Below, piece by piece: positions 19,715 through 31,829 of a stretch of DNA of 64,000 bases. Origin of the DNA: Pseudomonadota bacterium (GTDB lineage Bacteria > Pseudomonadota > Gammaproteobacteria > Steroidobacterales > Steroidobacteraceae). A program made the translations under genes and the position numbers. Location of the stretch: positions 1,148,940 through 1,212,939 of the forward strand of contig JAFEDU010000002.1 in assembly GCA_018241425.1 (NCBI GenBank), given 5' to 3'. Each line of letters begins with the position of its first letter. Within the stretch, counting starts at the first letter, position 1. The notes under the pieces were generated by a model. That model made no database searches. It was given only the letters and a program-made list of their open reading frames with translations, and had not been told where the DNA came from.

Positions 19715-20421
19715 CGGCGCAGATGCGCGAGGTAGTTCACGGCGACGTCCGCGGTGAGCGCCACGTGCCCGGTGAAGGGGTTGAGCTCGATACCCGAGAG
19801 CTCCGCGAGCTCGAGCCCCGCGGCGCGCCCCCAGGCAGCGAGCTCGGCCGGCCGGATGAGGCGCTCGTACTCATGCGTGCCGCGCGGGATGAGGCGCATC
19901 AGGTACTCCCCGCCCACGATGGCGGTGAGGAAGGAGCGCAGGTTGCGGTTGAGCGTGGAGAGGAACACCGCGCCGCCCGGCCGGGTGAGGGCGGCAAGCG
20001 TCGCCACCATCTGCCGCGGGTCCGGGACGTGCTCGAGCATCTCCATGCTGGTCACGACGTCGAACGCCGCGGGGCTCTCCTTCAGCAGCGCCTCCGCCGC
20101 CACGCAGCGGTAGTCGATGGCAAGCCCGCCCGCCGCGGCGTGGAGGCGCGCCACCTCGATCATCGCGGGCGCAAGGTCGATCGCCGTCACCTGGGCGCCG
20201 GCCTGGGTGAGCGCCTCGGCGAGCAGGCCGCCCCCGCAGCCGACATCGAGCACGCGCGCGCCCCCGAGCGCGGCGCGCTCTGCGATGAAGCGGGTACGCG
20301 CGGGGTTTAGCAGGTGCAGCGGGCGGAATTCGCCCTCGGGGTCCCAGAAGCTGCTGGCACCCGAGTCGAACTTGGCGAGCTCTGCCGGGTCGGCGTTCGC
20401 GGCCGTGCGGGGTTCCGTCAT
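19711..20421 (-). CDS. ubiG: Ubiquinone biosynthesis O-methyltransferase
   Basis: UbiG carries out both O-methylations of ubiquinone synthesis using S-adenosylmethionine. The 236 residues show the N-terminal FDSGASSFWDPEGEFRPLHLLNPAR, the SAM motif VLDVGCGGGLLAEAL, motif II FDVVTSMEMLEHVPDP and the FLSTLNRNLRSFL block ending HEYERLIRPAEL. The ATG at 20421 overlaps the stop of the upstream amidohydrolase-like gene (ATGA). Ubiquinone use fits an aerobic or facultative gammaproteobacterium. Confidence 0.96.
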   Translation of the reverse strand: MTEPRTAANADPAELAKFDSGASSFWDPEGEFRPLHLLNPARTRFIAERAALGGARVLDVGCGGGLLAEALTQAGAQVTAIDLAPAMIEVARLHAAAGGLAIDYRCVAAEALLKESPAAFDVVTSMEMLEHVPDPRQMVATLAALTRPGGAVFLSTLNRNLRSFLTAIVGGEYLMRLIPRGTHEYERLIRPAELAAWGRAAGLELAELSGIELNPFTGHVALTADVAVNYLAHLRR

Positions 20422-21671
20422 GCCGCCGCCGTGAGGCGCAGCCGCTCGCGCCACTGCCGCGCGGTGCGCTCGAGCTCGGCGGGATCGAACCCGAGCAGCG
20501 CCTGCTCGCGCAGCAGCGGGCGGCCGGCGATGAAGACGTCGCTGACGCCCTGGGCGCCGCTGCCGAAAAGCAGCGCATCCGCGATGCCCGCGAAGCTGCC
20601 CACGGACAGCGGCTCGAGCGCGACGCAGCACAGGTCCGCGGCCTTGCCGGGCTCGATGCTGCCGGTGCGCGCCTGCAGGCCGAGCGCGGTCGCGCCCCCC
20701 AGGGTCGCCATCCGCAGCGCGCGCGCGGCGCCGATATGTGACAGCTGGGCCGCGGTACGTGCCTCGGCCAGGAGGTCGAAGCCGCCGGCCGCCTCGGGGT
20801 CGCCGCTGCCGAGCGCGGTGCGGTCCGACTCGAGCAGTGCGACCGCGGCGGGCCGCGCGCCGAGGCTGGCACGCGGGCAGGCGATGAGGGTCGCGCCGTG
20901 GCGCGCAATGAGTTCGAGCTCCTGCGGGCCGGGCGACCCGATCACCGCGCATCCCGGTCGCAGGAGGCCGGTGTGTGCGGCCTGCGCGACCAGGCTCGCC
21001 GCAGCCCCGGCGTCGCGCACCTCCGGCACCTCGAGCGCCGGGCCGAGGCACAGCGCCACCGGGGCGTCGAGCTCGTCGGCGACCCGCCGCACGCGCGTCA
21101 GGGTGGCCTCGTGCGCGAACGCCTCCGGCAGCAGCGCAAAGAAGAGCGTAATGCGCGCATCGCTGCGGTACTGGTCCCACAGGCGCTCCGCGCGCGCGAG
21201 CTGCCCCGTCAGTCCCTCGGGTGTCTCGGCGCCGATCGGCAGCGCGATGCAGGCGCGCATCCCGGTCTGGGCGGCCAGCCGCGCGGTCTCCTCGGGGTGC
21301 GGGCTGAGGTCAGCGACGCAGGTGATCCCGGCCCGCAGCATCAGCGCGAACGCGAGCCGCGTCCCGTCGCGCGCGAAGTCCGCCTCGCGCGCCAGTGCCG
21401 TGGATGAGGGGATGCCCGGGTAGGGGCTGGCGGCGCGCAGCAGGGTGCGGCTCGCGCGCGTGTGGGCGTTGACGAGGCCGGGCAGGAGCACGTGGCCGTC
21501 GCGCCGCACCACCTCGCGCGCGGCGTAGCGCGCTGACAGCCCGGCACGCTCACCGACCGCGACGATCCGGCCGCTGTCGATGACGACCGCGTGATCCTCG
21601 AGCACGGGCGCCGGGCCTGTCATGGACAGCAGCCAGCGCGGCTCGATCTGCAGGTCGGCGGGTTCTCGCAT
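20418..21671 (-). CDS. Amidohydrolase-superfamily protein without metal ligands (TRZ/ATZ-like pseudoenzyme)
   Basis: A 417-residue protein aligned along its whole length with TRZ/ATZ-type deaminases (MtaD-like), which often sit next to ubiG. The frame of the fold is intact: LLPGLVNAHT, RDGTRLAFALMLRAGITCVADL, and a C-terminal ALRMATLGGATALGLQARTGSIEPGKAADL. Each catalytic position is changed: the NAHxH motif is NAHTR (residues 68-72), the His strand is ALCLGPALE (206-214), the next His region is CAVIGSPG (241-248), and the TDG motif is ALGSGDPEA (286-294). It should not bind the usual zinc or iron. The reading frame is undamaged, so it looks maintained, perhaps as a structural or regulatory partner of UbiG. 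Confidence 0.75.
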   Translation of the reverse strand: MREPADLQIEPRWLLSMTGPAPVLEDHAVVIDSGRIVAVGERAGLSARYAAREVVRRDGHVLLPGLVNAHTRASRTLLRAASPYPGIPSSTALAREADFARDGTRLAFALMLRAGITCVADLSPHPEETARLAAQTGMRACIALPIGAETPEGLTGQLARAERLWDQYRSDARITLFFALLPEAFAHEATLTRVRRVADELDAPVALCLGPALEVPEVRDAGAAASLVAQAAHTGLLRPGCAVIGSPGPQELELIARHGATLIACPRASLGARPAAVALLESDRTALGSGDPEAAGGFDLLAEARTAAQLSHIGAARALRMATLGGATALGLQARTGSIEPGKAADLCCVALEPLSVGSFAGIADALLFGSGAQGVSDVFIAGRPLLREQALLGFDPAELERTARQWRERLRLTAAA

Positions 21672-21797
21672 CGGGATTCAAGGCACGCGGTGTCGGGTTT
21701 TCCGAGGCCCGTAAGTATATCGGCGCCCCGTGCCGCGTGCGCCCCTCGCCGGGCCCGTCCGGGAGTGCCGCGCGGTGAGGGTCCGGGACCCCTTTCG

Positions 21798-21806
21798 TGC
21801 TAGAAT
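21798..21806 (+). promoter_or_regulatory. Extended -10 promoter of gyrA
   Basis: TGCTAGAAT gives an extended -10 (TG, one base, then TAGAAT at 21801-21806) about 45 bp before the gyrA ATG, with no convincing -35. The AT-rich stretch that follows (TTTATCCTTTATTTT) stands out in this GC-rich DNA and fits a melting and start region. Confidence 0.5.
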
Positions 21807-21854
21807 TTATCCTTTATTTTGGGCCCCCGCGGGCCTGTCCGAGCAAGCGATCTA

Positions 21855-24452
<2,598 letters not shown>

Positions 24453-24546
24453 CGGCCTTAGACCCAAAAGATCTGACCCGCCTCATGGGGCGTTGTTAAG
24501 ATCGGCCCTTCCCTGATCCTGAAGTCTTGCGACCCAAAGAGGGGCC

Positions 24547-25626
24547 GTGCGCGTATTCAATTTCTCGGCAGGTCCGGCGACCATGCCGCTCGCCGTGCTC
24601 GAGGAGGCACGCGCCGAACTGACCGACTGGCGCGGCAGCGGCATGTCGGTGATGGAAGTCAGCCACCGGGGCAAGCCCTTCGTGGCCGTCGCCGAGGCTG
24701 CCGAGGCCGACCTGCGCGAACTCCTGGGCGTGCCCGCGAGCTACCACGTGCTCTTCATGCACGGCGGGGCGACGGCGCAGTTTGCGGCCATCCCTCTGAA
24801 TCTCGCGGGCCCCGACGCCACCGCGGCCTACGTCAACACCGGCGCCTGGTCGAAGAAGGCGCTCGGGGAGGCCCGCGGCTTCGTTAAGGTCGACGTGCTC
24901 GCCGACGAGGCCGACTCCAGGTACACCACCGTCCCGCGCGCGGACGCGCTGCGCGCCCCGGCGGGGTCCGCCTACCTGCACTACACCCCGAACGAGACCA
25001 TCGGCGGGGTGGAGTTTCCCTACATCCCCGATCCAGGTCCCGTGCCCCTGGTCGCGGACATGTCCTCGACCATCCTCTCGCGGCCCGTGCCGGTGGAGCG
25101 CTTCGGCCTCATCTATGCGGGCGCGCAGAAGAACATAGGTCCCGCCGGACTTGCGGTGGTGATCGTGCGCAAGGAGCTGCTGCGCGGCGCCCGCCCGGGC
25201 ACGCCGACCGTGCTCGATTACGCGCTTCAGGGGCAGGACCGCTCGATGCTCAACACCCCGCCCACCTTCGCCTGGTACATGGCGGGCCTGGTGTTCCGGT
25301 GGTTGAAGGAGCAGGGCGGCCTTCCCGCGATGGCCGCCCGCAACGAAGCCAAGGCGCACCTCCTCTACGGGGCCATCGACGCCTCGGGGTTCTACGCCAA
25401 CCCGGTCGCACGCGAGTGCCGCTCGTGGATGAACGTGCCCTTCACCCTCAAGGAACCCGAGCTTGAGCCCACCTTCCTCACCCAGGCACGGGCCGCGGGG
25501 CTGGTGAACCTCGAGGGGCACCGCTCGGTGGGCGGCATGCGCGCGAGCCTCTACAACGCCATGCCGCTCGAGGGCGTCGAGGCCCTGGTGGGCTTCATGC
25601 GCGAGTTCGAGCGCCGCCACGGCTGA
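24547..25626 (+). CDS. serC: Phosphoserine aminotransferase
   Basis: SerC is the PLP enzyme that converts 3-phosphohydroxypyruvate to phosphoserine and also acts in pyridoxal phosphate synthesis. The 359 residues start FNFSAGPATMP, carry the PLP-phosphate Gly/Ala segment (FMHGGATAQF), the Schiff-base lysine in YAGAQKNIGPAG, and SVGGMRASLYNAMPLEGVEAL at the end. It starts with GTG after an AGAGGGG site. serA follows 6 bp downstream, so steps two and one of serine synthesis are co-transcribed. Confidence 0.97.
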   Translation: MRVFNFSAGPATMPLAVLEEARAELTDWRGSGMSVMEVSHRGKPFVAVAEAAEADLRELLGVPASYHVLFMHGGATAQFAAIPLNLAGPDATAAYVNTGAWSKKALGEARGFVKVDVLADEADSRYTTVPRADALRAPAGSAYLHYTPNETIGGVEFPYIPDPGPVPLVADMSSTILSRPVPVERFGLIYAGAQKNIGPAGLAVVIVRKELLRGARPGTPTVLDYALQGQDRSMLNTPPTFAWYMAGLVFRWLKEQGGLPAMAARNEAKAHLLYGAIDASGFYANPVARECRSWMNVPFTLKEPELEPTFLTQARAAGLVNLEGHRSVGGMRASLYNAMPLEGVEALVGFMREFERRHG

Positions 25627-25632
25627 GGTGCC

Positions 25633-26808
25633 ATGAGCTACCGCATCCGCACCCTCAACAGCATCAGTCCCAGGGGACTGGCGCGCCTGCCCGAGGCGCG
25701 CTTCCAGGTCGGCAACGACCTCGCTTCCCCGGATGCGGTGCTGGTGCGTTCCGCCGACATGCACGGCCTCGAACTCCCGGCGAGCGTGCTGGCCGTCGGG
25801 CGCGCCGGTGCCGGAACCAACAACATTCCCGTCGAGGCCCTGGGCCGCCGCGGAATCGTGGTGTTCAACGCCCCCGGGGCCAATGCCAACGCCGTGAAGG
25901 AGCTGGTGCTCGCCGGCCTCCTGCTCGCGGCCCGCAACCTGGGTCCCGCCTGGCAGTTCGCCCGCGGGCTGTCCGGGGACGATGCGGCACTGGATGCCCA
26001 GGTCGAAAAGGGCAAGAAGGCGTTTGTGGGTTTCGAGCTCCCGGGCCGCACGCTCGGCGTCGTCGGGCTCGGCGCCATCGGCGTCGAGGTCGCGAATTCC
26101 GCGCTGGCGCTCGGCATGAAGGTCCTGGGGTACGATCCCCAGATCACGGTTCAGCGGGCCTGGCAGCTGTCCTCGAGCGTCGAGCAGGCGCGCTCGCTCG
26201 AGGACCTGTTCGCGCGCAGCGATGCCGTCAGTGTCCACGTGCCCCTGAACGATGCCACCCGCGGGCTGGTCAATGCGACCCGCCTCGCGCTCATGCGCCC
26301 CAACGGCACGATCCTCAACTTCGCGCGCGCCGCCATCGTGGACGAGGCGGCGGTGCTTGGCGCCCTGGATGCCGGGGCGCTGCACGCCTACGTGTGCGAC
26401 TTCCCCACCGTGGCGGTCAAGGACCACCCCAAGGTGCTGGCGCTGCCGCACCTGGGGGCTTCCACCGGCGAGGCGGAGGAGAACTGCGCGGTCATGGTGG
26501 CCGAACAGGTGCGCGATTTCCTCGAGAACGGCAATATCAGGAACAGCGTCAACTACCCGGAAGCCCTGCTGCCGCGGGTGCCTGGCACCACGCGGCTTGC
26601 CATCGCCAACGCCAACGTGCCCAACATGGTCGGCCAGATCTCCACCTGCCTCGCAGCCGCGCACCTGAACATCGCGGACCTCCTCAACAAGTCGCGCGGC
26701 GAGTTCGCCTACACGCTGATCGATACCGACGGCGAGGTCAGCGCCGACGTGCTGGCGCGCATCCGCGCCATCCAGGGCGTGCTGGCCGCGCGCATCCTGC
26801 AGGCCTGA
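25633..26808 (+). CDS. serA: D-3-phosphoglycerate dehydrogenase
   Basis: The first enzyme of serine synthesis, oxidising 3-phosphoglycerate with NAD+. The 391-residue protein has the substrate domain (VGRAGAGTNNIPVEA, NAPGANANAVKELVLAG), the NAD-binding GxGxIG motif in LGVVGLGAIGVEVANSA, the catalytic Arg in NFARAAIVDE, and His in LPHLGASTGEAEENC. An ACT domain (about 315-391, SVNYPEALLPRV to the end) gives the likely site of serine feedback. It is the short type without an intervening domain. pheA begins 2 bp after its stop. Confidence 0.94.
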   Translation: MSYRIRTLNSISPRGLARLPEARFQVGNDLASPDAVLVRSADMHGLELPASVLAVGRAGAGTNNIPVEALGRRGIVVFNAPGANANAVKELVLAGLLLAARNLGPAWQFARGLSGDDAALDAQVEKGKKAFVGFELPGRTLGVVGLGAIGVEVANSALALGMKVLGYDPQITVQRAWQLSSSVEQARSLEDLFARSDAVSVHVPLNDATRGLVNATRLALMRPNGTILNFARAAIVDEAAVLGALDAGALHAYVCDFPTVAVKDHPKVLALPHLGASTGEAEENCAVMVAEQVRDFLENGNIRNSVNYPEALLPRVPGTTRLAIANANVPNMVGQISTCLAAAHLNIADLLNKSRGEFAYTLIDTDGEVSADVLARIRAIQGVLAARILQA

Positions 26809-26810
26809 GG

Positions 26811-27953
26811 ATGGCACGCCGCCCCAAGAAGCCCGCACCCGCCGCCGGTTCGCCCGGCGCGCGGCCGCTCACGGTCAACCTCGACGAGGTGCGTGCCCGC
26901 ATCGACGCGGTGGACGAGGCGATCCACGGGCTCATCTCCGAGCGCGCGCGCCTCGCGCAGGCGGTCGGGATCTCCAAGGCCGCGAGCGGCCGCGCCGTGG
27001 ACTTCTACCGCCCGGAGCGCGAGGCCCAGGTGCTGCGCCGCGCGCGTGAGCGCAACGAGGGGCCGCTGCGCGACGAGGAGGTGCTGCGCCTGTTCCGCGA
27101 GATCATGTCGGCATGCCTTGCGCAGCAGGAGCCGCTCAAGGTGGCGTTCCTCGGGCCCGAGGGCACCTTCACCCAGACCGCGGTGCTCAACCACTTCGGG
27201 CATTCGGTGCGCGCGCTGCCCCTGAGCTCCATCGACGAGGTCTTCCACGAGGTGGAGGCGGGCAACGCGGACTTTGGCGTCGTGCCCATCGAGAACTCCA
27301 CGGAAGGCACCGTCAACCATACCCTTGACCGCTTCCTGAGCTCGCCGCTGAAGATCTGCGGCGAGGTCGAGCTGCGCATCCGCCAGCACCTCATGGGCAA
27401 CATGGGGGCGCTGTCGCGCATCGTGCGCGTGTGCTCGCATCCCCAGTCGCTCGCGCAGTGCCGCGAGTGGCTGGATGAGCACCTGCCGGGCATCGAGCAG
27501 GTGCCGGTGTCCTCCAACGCCGAAGGGGCGCGCCGCGCCCGCGACGAGAAGGGCACGGCCGCGATCGCCGGGGAGACCGCCGCCGAGGTCTACGGGCTCA
27601 AGATCCTCGCCGCCGAGATCGAGGACCGGAGCGACAACACCACCCGCTTCCTGGTCCTCGGGCGCAAGCTGTTCGCGCCCTCGGGCGAGGACCGCACGAC
27701 GCTCCTGGTTTCGGTTCTGCACACCGACGCGCCCGGCGCCCTGCAGCGCCTGCTCGAGCCGCTCGCGCGCCACCGCGTGAGCCTCACGCGCATCGAGTCG
27801 CGGCCATCCCGGCGGCGCAAGTGGGACTACGTGTTCTTCATCGACTTCGAGGGGCACGCCGAGGACAAGAACATCGCCAGGGCGCTCGCCGCGCTCAAGA
27901 AGCGCGCCTCGCTGTTTCGCATACTCGGATCCTATCCACGGGCCGTGCAGTGA
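26811..27953 (+). CDS. pheA: Bifunctional chorismate mutase / prephenate dehydratase (P-protein)
   Basis: Converts chorismate through prephenate to phenylpyruvate for phenylalanine. In 380 residues it has an AroQ chorismate mutase domain (about 22-105: LDEVRARIDAVDEAIHGLISER, the AVGISKA helix and the FYRPEREAQVL helix), a prephenate dehydratase domain (VAFLGPEGTFTQTAV; VPIENSTEGTVNHTLD; GTAAIAGETAAE; DNTTRFLVLG with the catalytic Thr) and a regulatory ACT domain with a phenylalanine-binding ESRPS motif. A 20-residue basic tail precedes the mutase. Its stop overlaps the aroA GTG. Confidence 0.97.
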   Translation: MARRPKKPAPAAGSPGARPLTVNLDEVRARIDAVDEAIHGLISERARLAQAVGISKAASGRAVDFYRPEREAQVLRRARERNEGPLRDEEVLRLFREIMSACLAQQEPLKVAFLGPEGTFTQTAVLNHFGHSVRALPLSSIDEVFHEVEAGNADFGVVPIENSTEGTVNHTLDRFLSSPLKICGEVELRIRQHLMGNMGALSRIVRVCSHPQSLAQCREWLDEHLPGIEQVPVSSNAEGARRARDEKGTAAIAGETAAEVYGLKILAAEIEDRSDNTTRFLVLGRKLFAPSGEDRTTLLVSVLHTDAPGALQRLLEPLARHRVSLTRIESRPSRRRKWDYVFFIDFEGHAEDKNIARALAALKKRASLFRILGSYPRAVQ

Positions 27954-29272
27954 GCGGCGGCGCGTCGCGCTACCGAGTCCAGCCCGGCGGCAGCGTGGGC
28001 GGGGAGCTGACGGTACCCGGGGACAAGTCGATCTCGCACCGGGCACTGATGTTCGGCGGGCTCGCGCAGGGCGTCACCCGCATCCACGGGTTCCTCGCCG
28101 GCGAGGACTGTCTGTCCACCGCGCGCGCGCTCGCAGACCTCGGGGTACGCATCGAGTTTCCGGCGCCGACGGAAGCGCGCATCGAGGGCACCGGCATGGC
28201 CGGCCTGCATGCCGCCCCGGGCGTGCTCGACATGGGCAATGCGGGCACGGCCATCCGCCTGATGATGGGCCTGCTCGCCGGCGCCCCGTTCGCCTCCACG
28301 CTCATCGGGGACGCATCGCTCATGCGCCGCCCGATGGAGCGCGTGGCCCAGCCGCTGCGGCTGATGAGCGCCCGGATCGAGACCGAGGACGGCCGCCCAC
28401 CGGTGCGCATCAGCCCGGTGCCGCACCTGAAGGCGATCCAGTACGCGCTCCCGGTCGCGAGCGCCCAGGTGAAGTCGGCGATCCTGCTGGCCGCGCTCAA
28501 TGCCCGCGGGCGCACGCGGGTGACCGAGCCTGCGCCCTCGCGCGACCACACCGAGCGCATGCTCGCCGCCTTCGGGGTCGAGGTGCTGAAGGAGGGCGCC
28601 ACCATCGCGCTCGAGGGCGGCCAAGCGCTGGCCGCGGCCGAGGTCGAGGTGCCGGCGGACTTCTCCTCGGCGGCCTTTTTCCTGGTCGCCGGCTGCCTCG
28701 CCGCCGCGCAGCCACTGGTGCTGCGCAACGTCGGTGTGAACCCAACACGCACCGGACTCCTCGAGATCCTGCAGCGGATGGGCGCGGACATCCGTGTCCG
28801 GGCCCGGCCGGCATCGGGGCGGGCCGGCGGGGAACCGATTGCCGACCTCGAGGTGCGCCGGAGCGAGCTTCGGGGCATCACGGTGCCGGAGTCCCTGGTG
28901 CCGCTGGCGATCGACGAATTCCCGGTGTTCTTCGTCGCGGCCGCCTGCGCGCGCGGGGAGAGCGTGGTGCGCGGGGCCGCCGAGCTGCGCGTCAAGGAAT
29001 CCGACCGCCTGGCGGCCATGGCCGCAGGACTCACCACCCTCGGCATCGAGAACCAGCTCTTGCCGGATGGCCTGTGGCTGCGGGGCGCGGAAACCTTCGG
29101 CGGCGGCACCATCGACAGCCGCGGCGACCACCGCATCGCGATGGCGTTCGCGGTCGCCGCGCTGCGCGCGCGCGCGCCGCTCGAGATCCTGGACGTCGCC
29201 AACGTCGCGACCTCCTTCCCCGGATTCCTCGAACTCGCCCGCGGTTGCGGGTTGCGGATCGAGGCGGCTTAA
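27950..29272 (+). CDS. aroA: 3-phosphoshikimate 1-carboxyvinyltransferase (EPSP synthase)
   Basis: EPSP synthase joins phosphoenolpyruvate to shikimate-3-phosphate. The 440 residues show VPGDKSISHRALMFGG, GNAGTAIRLMMGL, DASLMRRPMERV and the catalytic segments near the C-terminus (PLAIDEFPVFFVAAACA; RVKESDR). Wording such as ASAQVKSAILLA and SRDHTERML is closer to the alphaproteobacterial, class II-like group than to the E. coli enzyme. The Gly that is replaced by Ala in the glyphosate-insensitive CP4 enzyme (GNAGT here) is kept. It starts with GTG overlapping the pheA stop (GTGA). Confidence 0.96.
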   Translation: MSGGASRYRVQPGGSVGGELTVPGDKSISHRALMFGGLAQGVTRIHGFLAGEDCLSTARALADLGVRIEFPAPTEARIEGTGMAGLHAAPGVLDMGNAGTAIRLMMGLLAGAPFASTLIGDASLMRRPMERVAQPLRLMSARIETEDGRPPVRISPVPHLKAIQYALPVASAQVKSAILLAALNARGRTRVTEPAPSRDHTERMLAAFGVEVLKEGATIALEGGQALAAAEVEVPADFSSAAFFLVAGCLAAAQPLVLRNVGVNPTRTGLLEILQRMGADIRVRARPASGRAGGEPIADLEVRRSELRGITVPESLVPLAIDEFPVFFVAAACARGESVVRGAAELRVKESDRLAAMAAGLTTLGIENQLLPDGLWLRGAETFGGGTIDSRGDHRIAMAFAVAALRARAPLEILDVANVATSFPGFLELARGCGLRIEAA

Positions 29273-29293
29273 GCGCAGGCTCGCGCCCCTCCC

Positions 29294-29986
29294 ATGAGTG
29301 CAAGTGACATTGTCCCGGTGGTCGCCATCGACGGGCCGAGCGGCTCGGGCAAGGGCACCATCAGCCGCGCCGTCGCCCGCCGGGTCGGCTGGCACCTGCT
29401 CGACAGCGGCGCCCTGTACCGGCTGGTTGCCCTTGCCGGCCAGCGCCGGGGGCTCGACCCCGACGACCGGGCAGGGCACGCCCAGGTCGCCCAGAAGATG
29501 GCCGTGGCCTTCGGCTCCGCAGCCGACGGCAGCGAGCAGGTCCTGCTCGAGGGCGAGGACGTCACCCTCGGCATCCGCTCCGAGGCGGCCGGTAACGGGG
29601 CCTCGCGCGTGGCGGCCTGGGCGGAGGTGCGCGGGGCCCTCATGCACCGCCAGCAGGCCTTCGCGCAGCCCCCCGGGCTGGTCGCCGACGGGCGCGACAT
29701 GGGCACCGTGGTCTTCCCCCGGGCGCCGCTCAAGATATTCCTGACCGCCTCGGCCCAGGAGCGGGCCTTGCGGCGCCATAAGCAGTTGAAAGACAAGGGG
29801 TCTGATGTTAGCCTTCCCGCCCTTTCGCGCGAGATAGCCGAGCGGGATGCAAGGGACCAGACCCGCCAGGTCGCACCCTTGAGGCCCGCGCCCGATGCCT
29901 GCGTGATCGACTCCACCGACCTGTCCGTGGAGGCGGTCGTGGGAAGGGTGCTGGAACTGGGGGCCGCTCGAGGCTTGTGGCGTTAA
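29294..29986 (+). CDS. cmk: Cytidylate kinase
   Basis: Phosphorylates CMP and dCMP. The 230-residue protein has the P-loop [11 protein letters not shown], the [14 protein letters not shown] segment, the substrate motif [14 protein letters not shown], and the LID region [16 protein letters not shown]. The cmk-rpsA-ihfB order is typical of gammaproteobacteria. Its start (ATG 29294) has only a weak ribosome site, and 21 bp separate it from aroA. Confidence 0.96.
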   Translation: MSASDIVPVVAIDGPSGSGKGTISRAVARRVGWHLLDSGALYRLVALAGQRRGLDPDDRAGHAQVAQKMAVAFGSAADGSEQVLLEGEDVTLGIRSEAAGNGASRVAAWAEVRGALMHRQQAFAQPPGLVADGRDMGTVVFPRAPLKIFLTASAQERALRRHKQLKDKGSDVSLPALSREIAERDARDQTRQVAPLRPAPDACVIDSTDLSVEAVVGRVLELGAARGLWR

Positions 29987-30097
29987 GTCAAAGCCGGCTC
30001 GCCGCGAATCGCAAGGGAAGGTTTTGGAGGTTGGCACGCGCAGGATGCGGGTGCCTGTTCGTTTTTCCTGGCTCTTACGGATGAGGGGCCAGTATCG

Positions 30098-30114
30098 GCA
30101 CGCATTGCGCGTGC
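30098..30114 (+). promoter_or_regulatory. Leader hairpin in front of rpsA
   Basis: GCACGC-ATTGC-GCGTGC forms a 6-bp stem with a 5-nt loop ending 11 nt before the rpsA ATG. The start lacks a good Shine-Dalgarno sequence (GTGAAGGT runs straight into ATG). In E. coli the rpsA leader is likewise poor in SD and folds into hairpins through which S1 represses its own translation; a similar role here is inference. Confidence 0.4.
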
Positions 30115-30125
30115 GAAGTGAAGGT

Positions 30126-31808
30126 ATGACAGAAAGTTTCGCCCAGCTCTTCGAGCAAAGTCTCGCTAACCAGCGCATCCGCCCGGGAATGATTCTCACC
30201 GGGCTCATCGTGGACGTCACCGACGACGTCGTGATCGTCAACGTAGGCCTCAAGTCCGAGGCCGTCATCCCCCTCGAGCAGTTCAAGAACGAACGCGGCG
30301 AGGTCGAGGTCAAGACCGGCGACCAGGTGGAAGTCGCGCTTGACTCGGTGGAGGACGGCACCGGCGAGACGCGCCTGTCGCGCGAGAAGGCCAAGCGTGC
30401 CCGCACCTGGACGCGGCTCGAGGAAGCATTCAACAAGTCCGAGATCGTGACCGGCGTCATCACCGGCCGGGTCAAGGGTGGATTCACGGTCGAGATCGAG
30501 AACGTGCGCGCGTTCCTGCCCGGTTCTCTGGTGGACGTGCGCCCGGTGCGCGACACCTCCTACCTCGAGGGCAAGCCGCTCGAGTTCAAGGTCATCAAGC
30601 TCGACCAGAAGCGCAACAACGTCGTGGTCTCGCGCCGCGCCGTCGTCGAGCAGGAATTCTCCGCCGAGCGCTCGGCGCTCATGGACAACCTGCAGGAAGG
30701 CGCCGTCGTGCGCGGCACGGTCAAGAACCTCACCGACTACGGTGCGTTCGTGGACCTCGGCGGCATCGATGGCCTCCTGCACATCACCGACATGGCGTGG
30801 AAGCGCGTCAAGCACCCGAGCGAGGTGGTCAAGGTCGGCGACGAGGTCGAGGTCCGGATCCTCAAGTTCGACCGCGAGCGTTCACGCGTCAGCCTGGGCC
30901 TCAAGCAGCTGGGGGCCGATCCCTGGCAGAACATCGCGCGCCGCTACCCGCCCAACACCCGCGTGTTCGGCAAGGTCACCAACATCGCCGACTACGGCGC
31001 GTTCGTGGAGATCGAGGACGGCGTCGAGGGCCTGGTGCACGTTTCCGAGATGGACTGGACCAACAAGAACGTGAACCCGGCCAAGGTGGTGCACACCGGC
31101 CAGGAAGTCGAGGTCATGGTGCTCGACGTCGACGAGGAGCGCCGCCGCATCTCCCTCGGCCTCAAGCAATGCCAGGCGAACCCGTGGAAGGAGTTCGCAG
31201 AGAACTACAACCGCGGCGACAAGGTGGCCGGCCAGATCAAGTCGATCACCGACTTCGGCATCTTCATCGGCCTGCAGGGCAACATCGACGGCCTGGTGCA
31301 CCTCTCCGACATCTCCTGGGACATGCCGGGGGAAGAGGCGGTGCGCAACTACCAGAAGGGCCAGCAGCTGGAGGCCATGGTGCTGTCGATCGACCCGGAG
31401 CGCGAGCGCATCAGCCTCGGGATCAAGCAGCTGGCCAAGGACCCGTTCTCCTCCTACATCGCCGACAACCCCAAGGGCACGATCGTCAAGGGCGTGGTCA
31501 AGGAAGTCGACGCACGCGGCGCCATCATCGACCTGGGCAACGGCATCGAGGGTCAGCTGCGGGCCTCCGAGCTCGGCCGCGACCGGGTGGAGGATGCCCG
31601 CTCGGTGCTGAAGGTGGGCGAGGAGGTCGAGGCGAAGTTCACCGGTGTCGACCGCAAGTCGCGCACGATCTCGCTGTCGATCAAGGCCAAGGAAGCCCAC
31701 GAGGAAGCCGAGGCCGTATCCAGCTACCGCTCCGAGTCGGGCGCGTCCGCGGGCACGAGCCTGGGCGACCTGCTCAAGGAGCACATCGGCTCCGGCGACG
31801 GTCGCTGA
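30126..31808 (+). CDS. rpsA: 30S ribosomal protein S1
   Basis: S1 binds mRNA on the 30S subunit and unfolds structured starts. The 560-residue protein holds six S1 repeats; repeats 3-6 show the canonical pattern ([80 protein letters not shown], each quoted in part). The ATG at 30126 gives the family N-terminus [12 protein letters not shown]; a longer reading from 30024 would add 34 residues not seen in S1. ihfB follows 21 bp later. Confidence 0.98.
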   Translation: MTESFAQLFEQSLANQRIRPGMILTGLIVDVTDDVVIVNVGLKSEAVIPLEQFKNERGEVEVKTGDQVEVALDSVEDGTGETRLSREKAKRARTWTRLEEAFNKSEIVTGVITGRVKGGFTVEIENVRAFLPGSLVDVRPVRDTSYLEGKPLEFKVIKLDQKRNNVVVSRRAVVEQEFSAERSALMDNLQEGAVVRGTVKNLTDYGAFVDLGGIDGLLHITDMAWKRVKHPSEVVKVGDEVEVRILKFDRERSRVSLGLKQLGADPWQNIARRYPPNTRVFGKVTNIADYGAFVEIEDGVEGLVHVSEMDWTNKNVNPAKVVHTGQEVEVMVLDVDEERRRISLGLKQCQANPWKEFAENYNRGDKVAGQIKSITDFGIFIGLQGNIDGLVHLSDISWDMPGEEAVRNYQKGQQLEAMVLSIDPERERISLGIKQLAKDPFSSYIADNPKGTIVKGVVKEVDARGAIIDLGNGIEGQLRASELGRDRVEDARSVLKVGEEVEAKFTGVDRKSRTISLSIKAKEAHEEAEAVSSYRSESGASAGTSLGDLLKEHIGSGDGR

Positions 31809-31829
31809 TAGCGGGGGTCAAGCCTGCGC

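Noticed and set aside
24496..26838. 780-codon open frame antisense to serC and serA
   Set aside because: It spans two well-identified genes and the gap between them, with His/Gly/Arg-rich translation of shadow type.
27950..29272. Glyphosate-insensitive EPSP synthase, because the sequence leans to class II
   Set aside because: The Gly replaced by Ala in the insensitive CP4 enzyme is retained (GNAGT), so insensitivity cannot be claimed from sequence.
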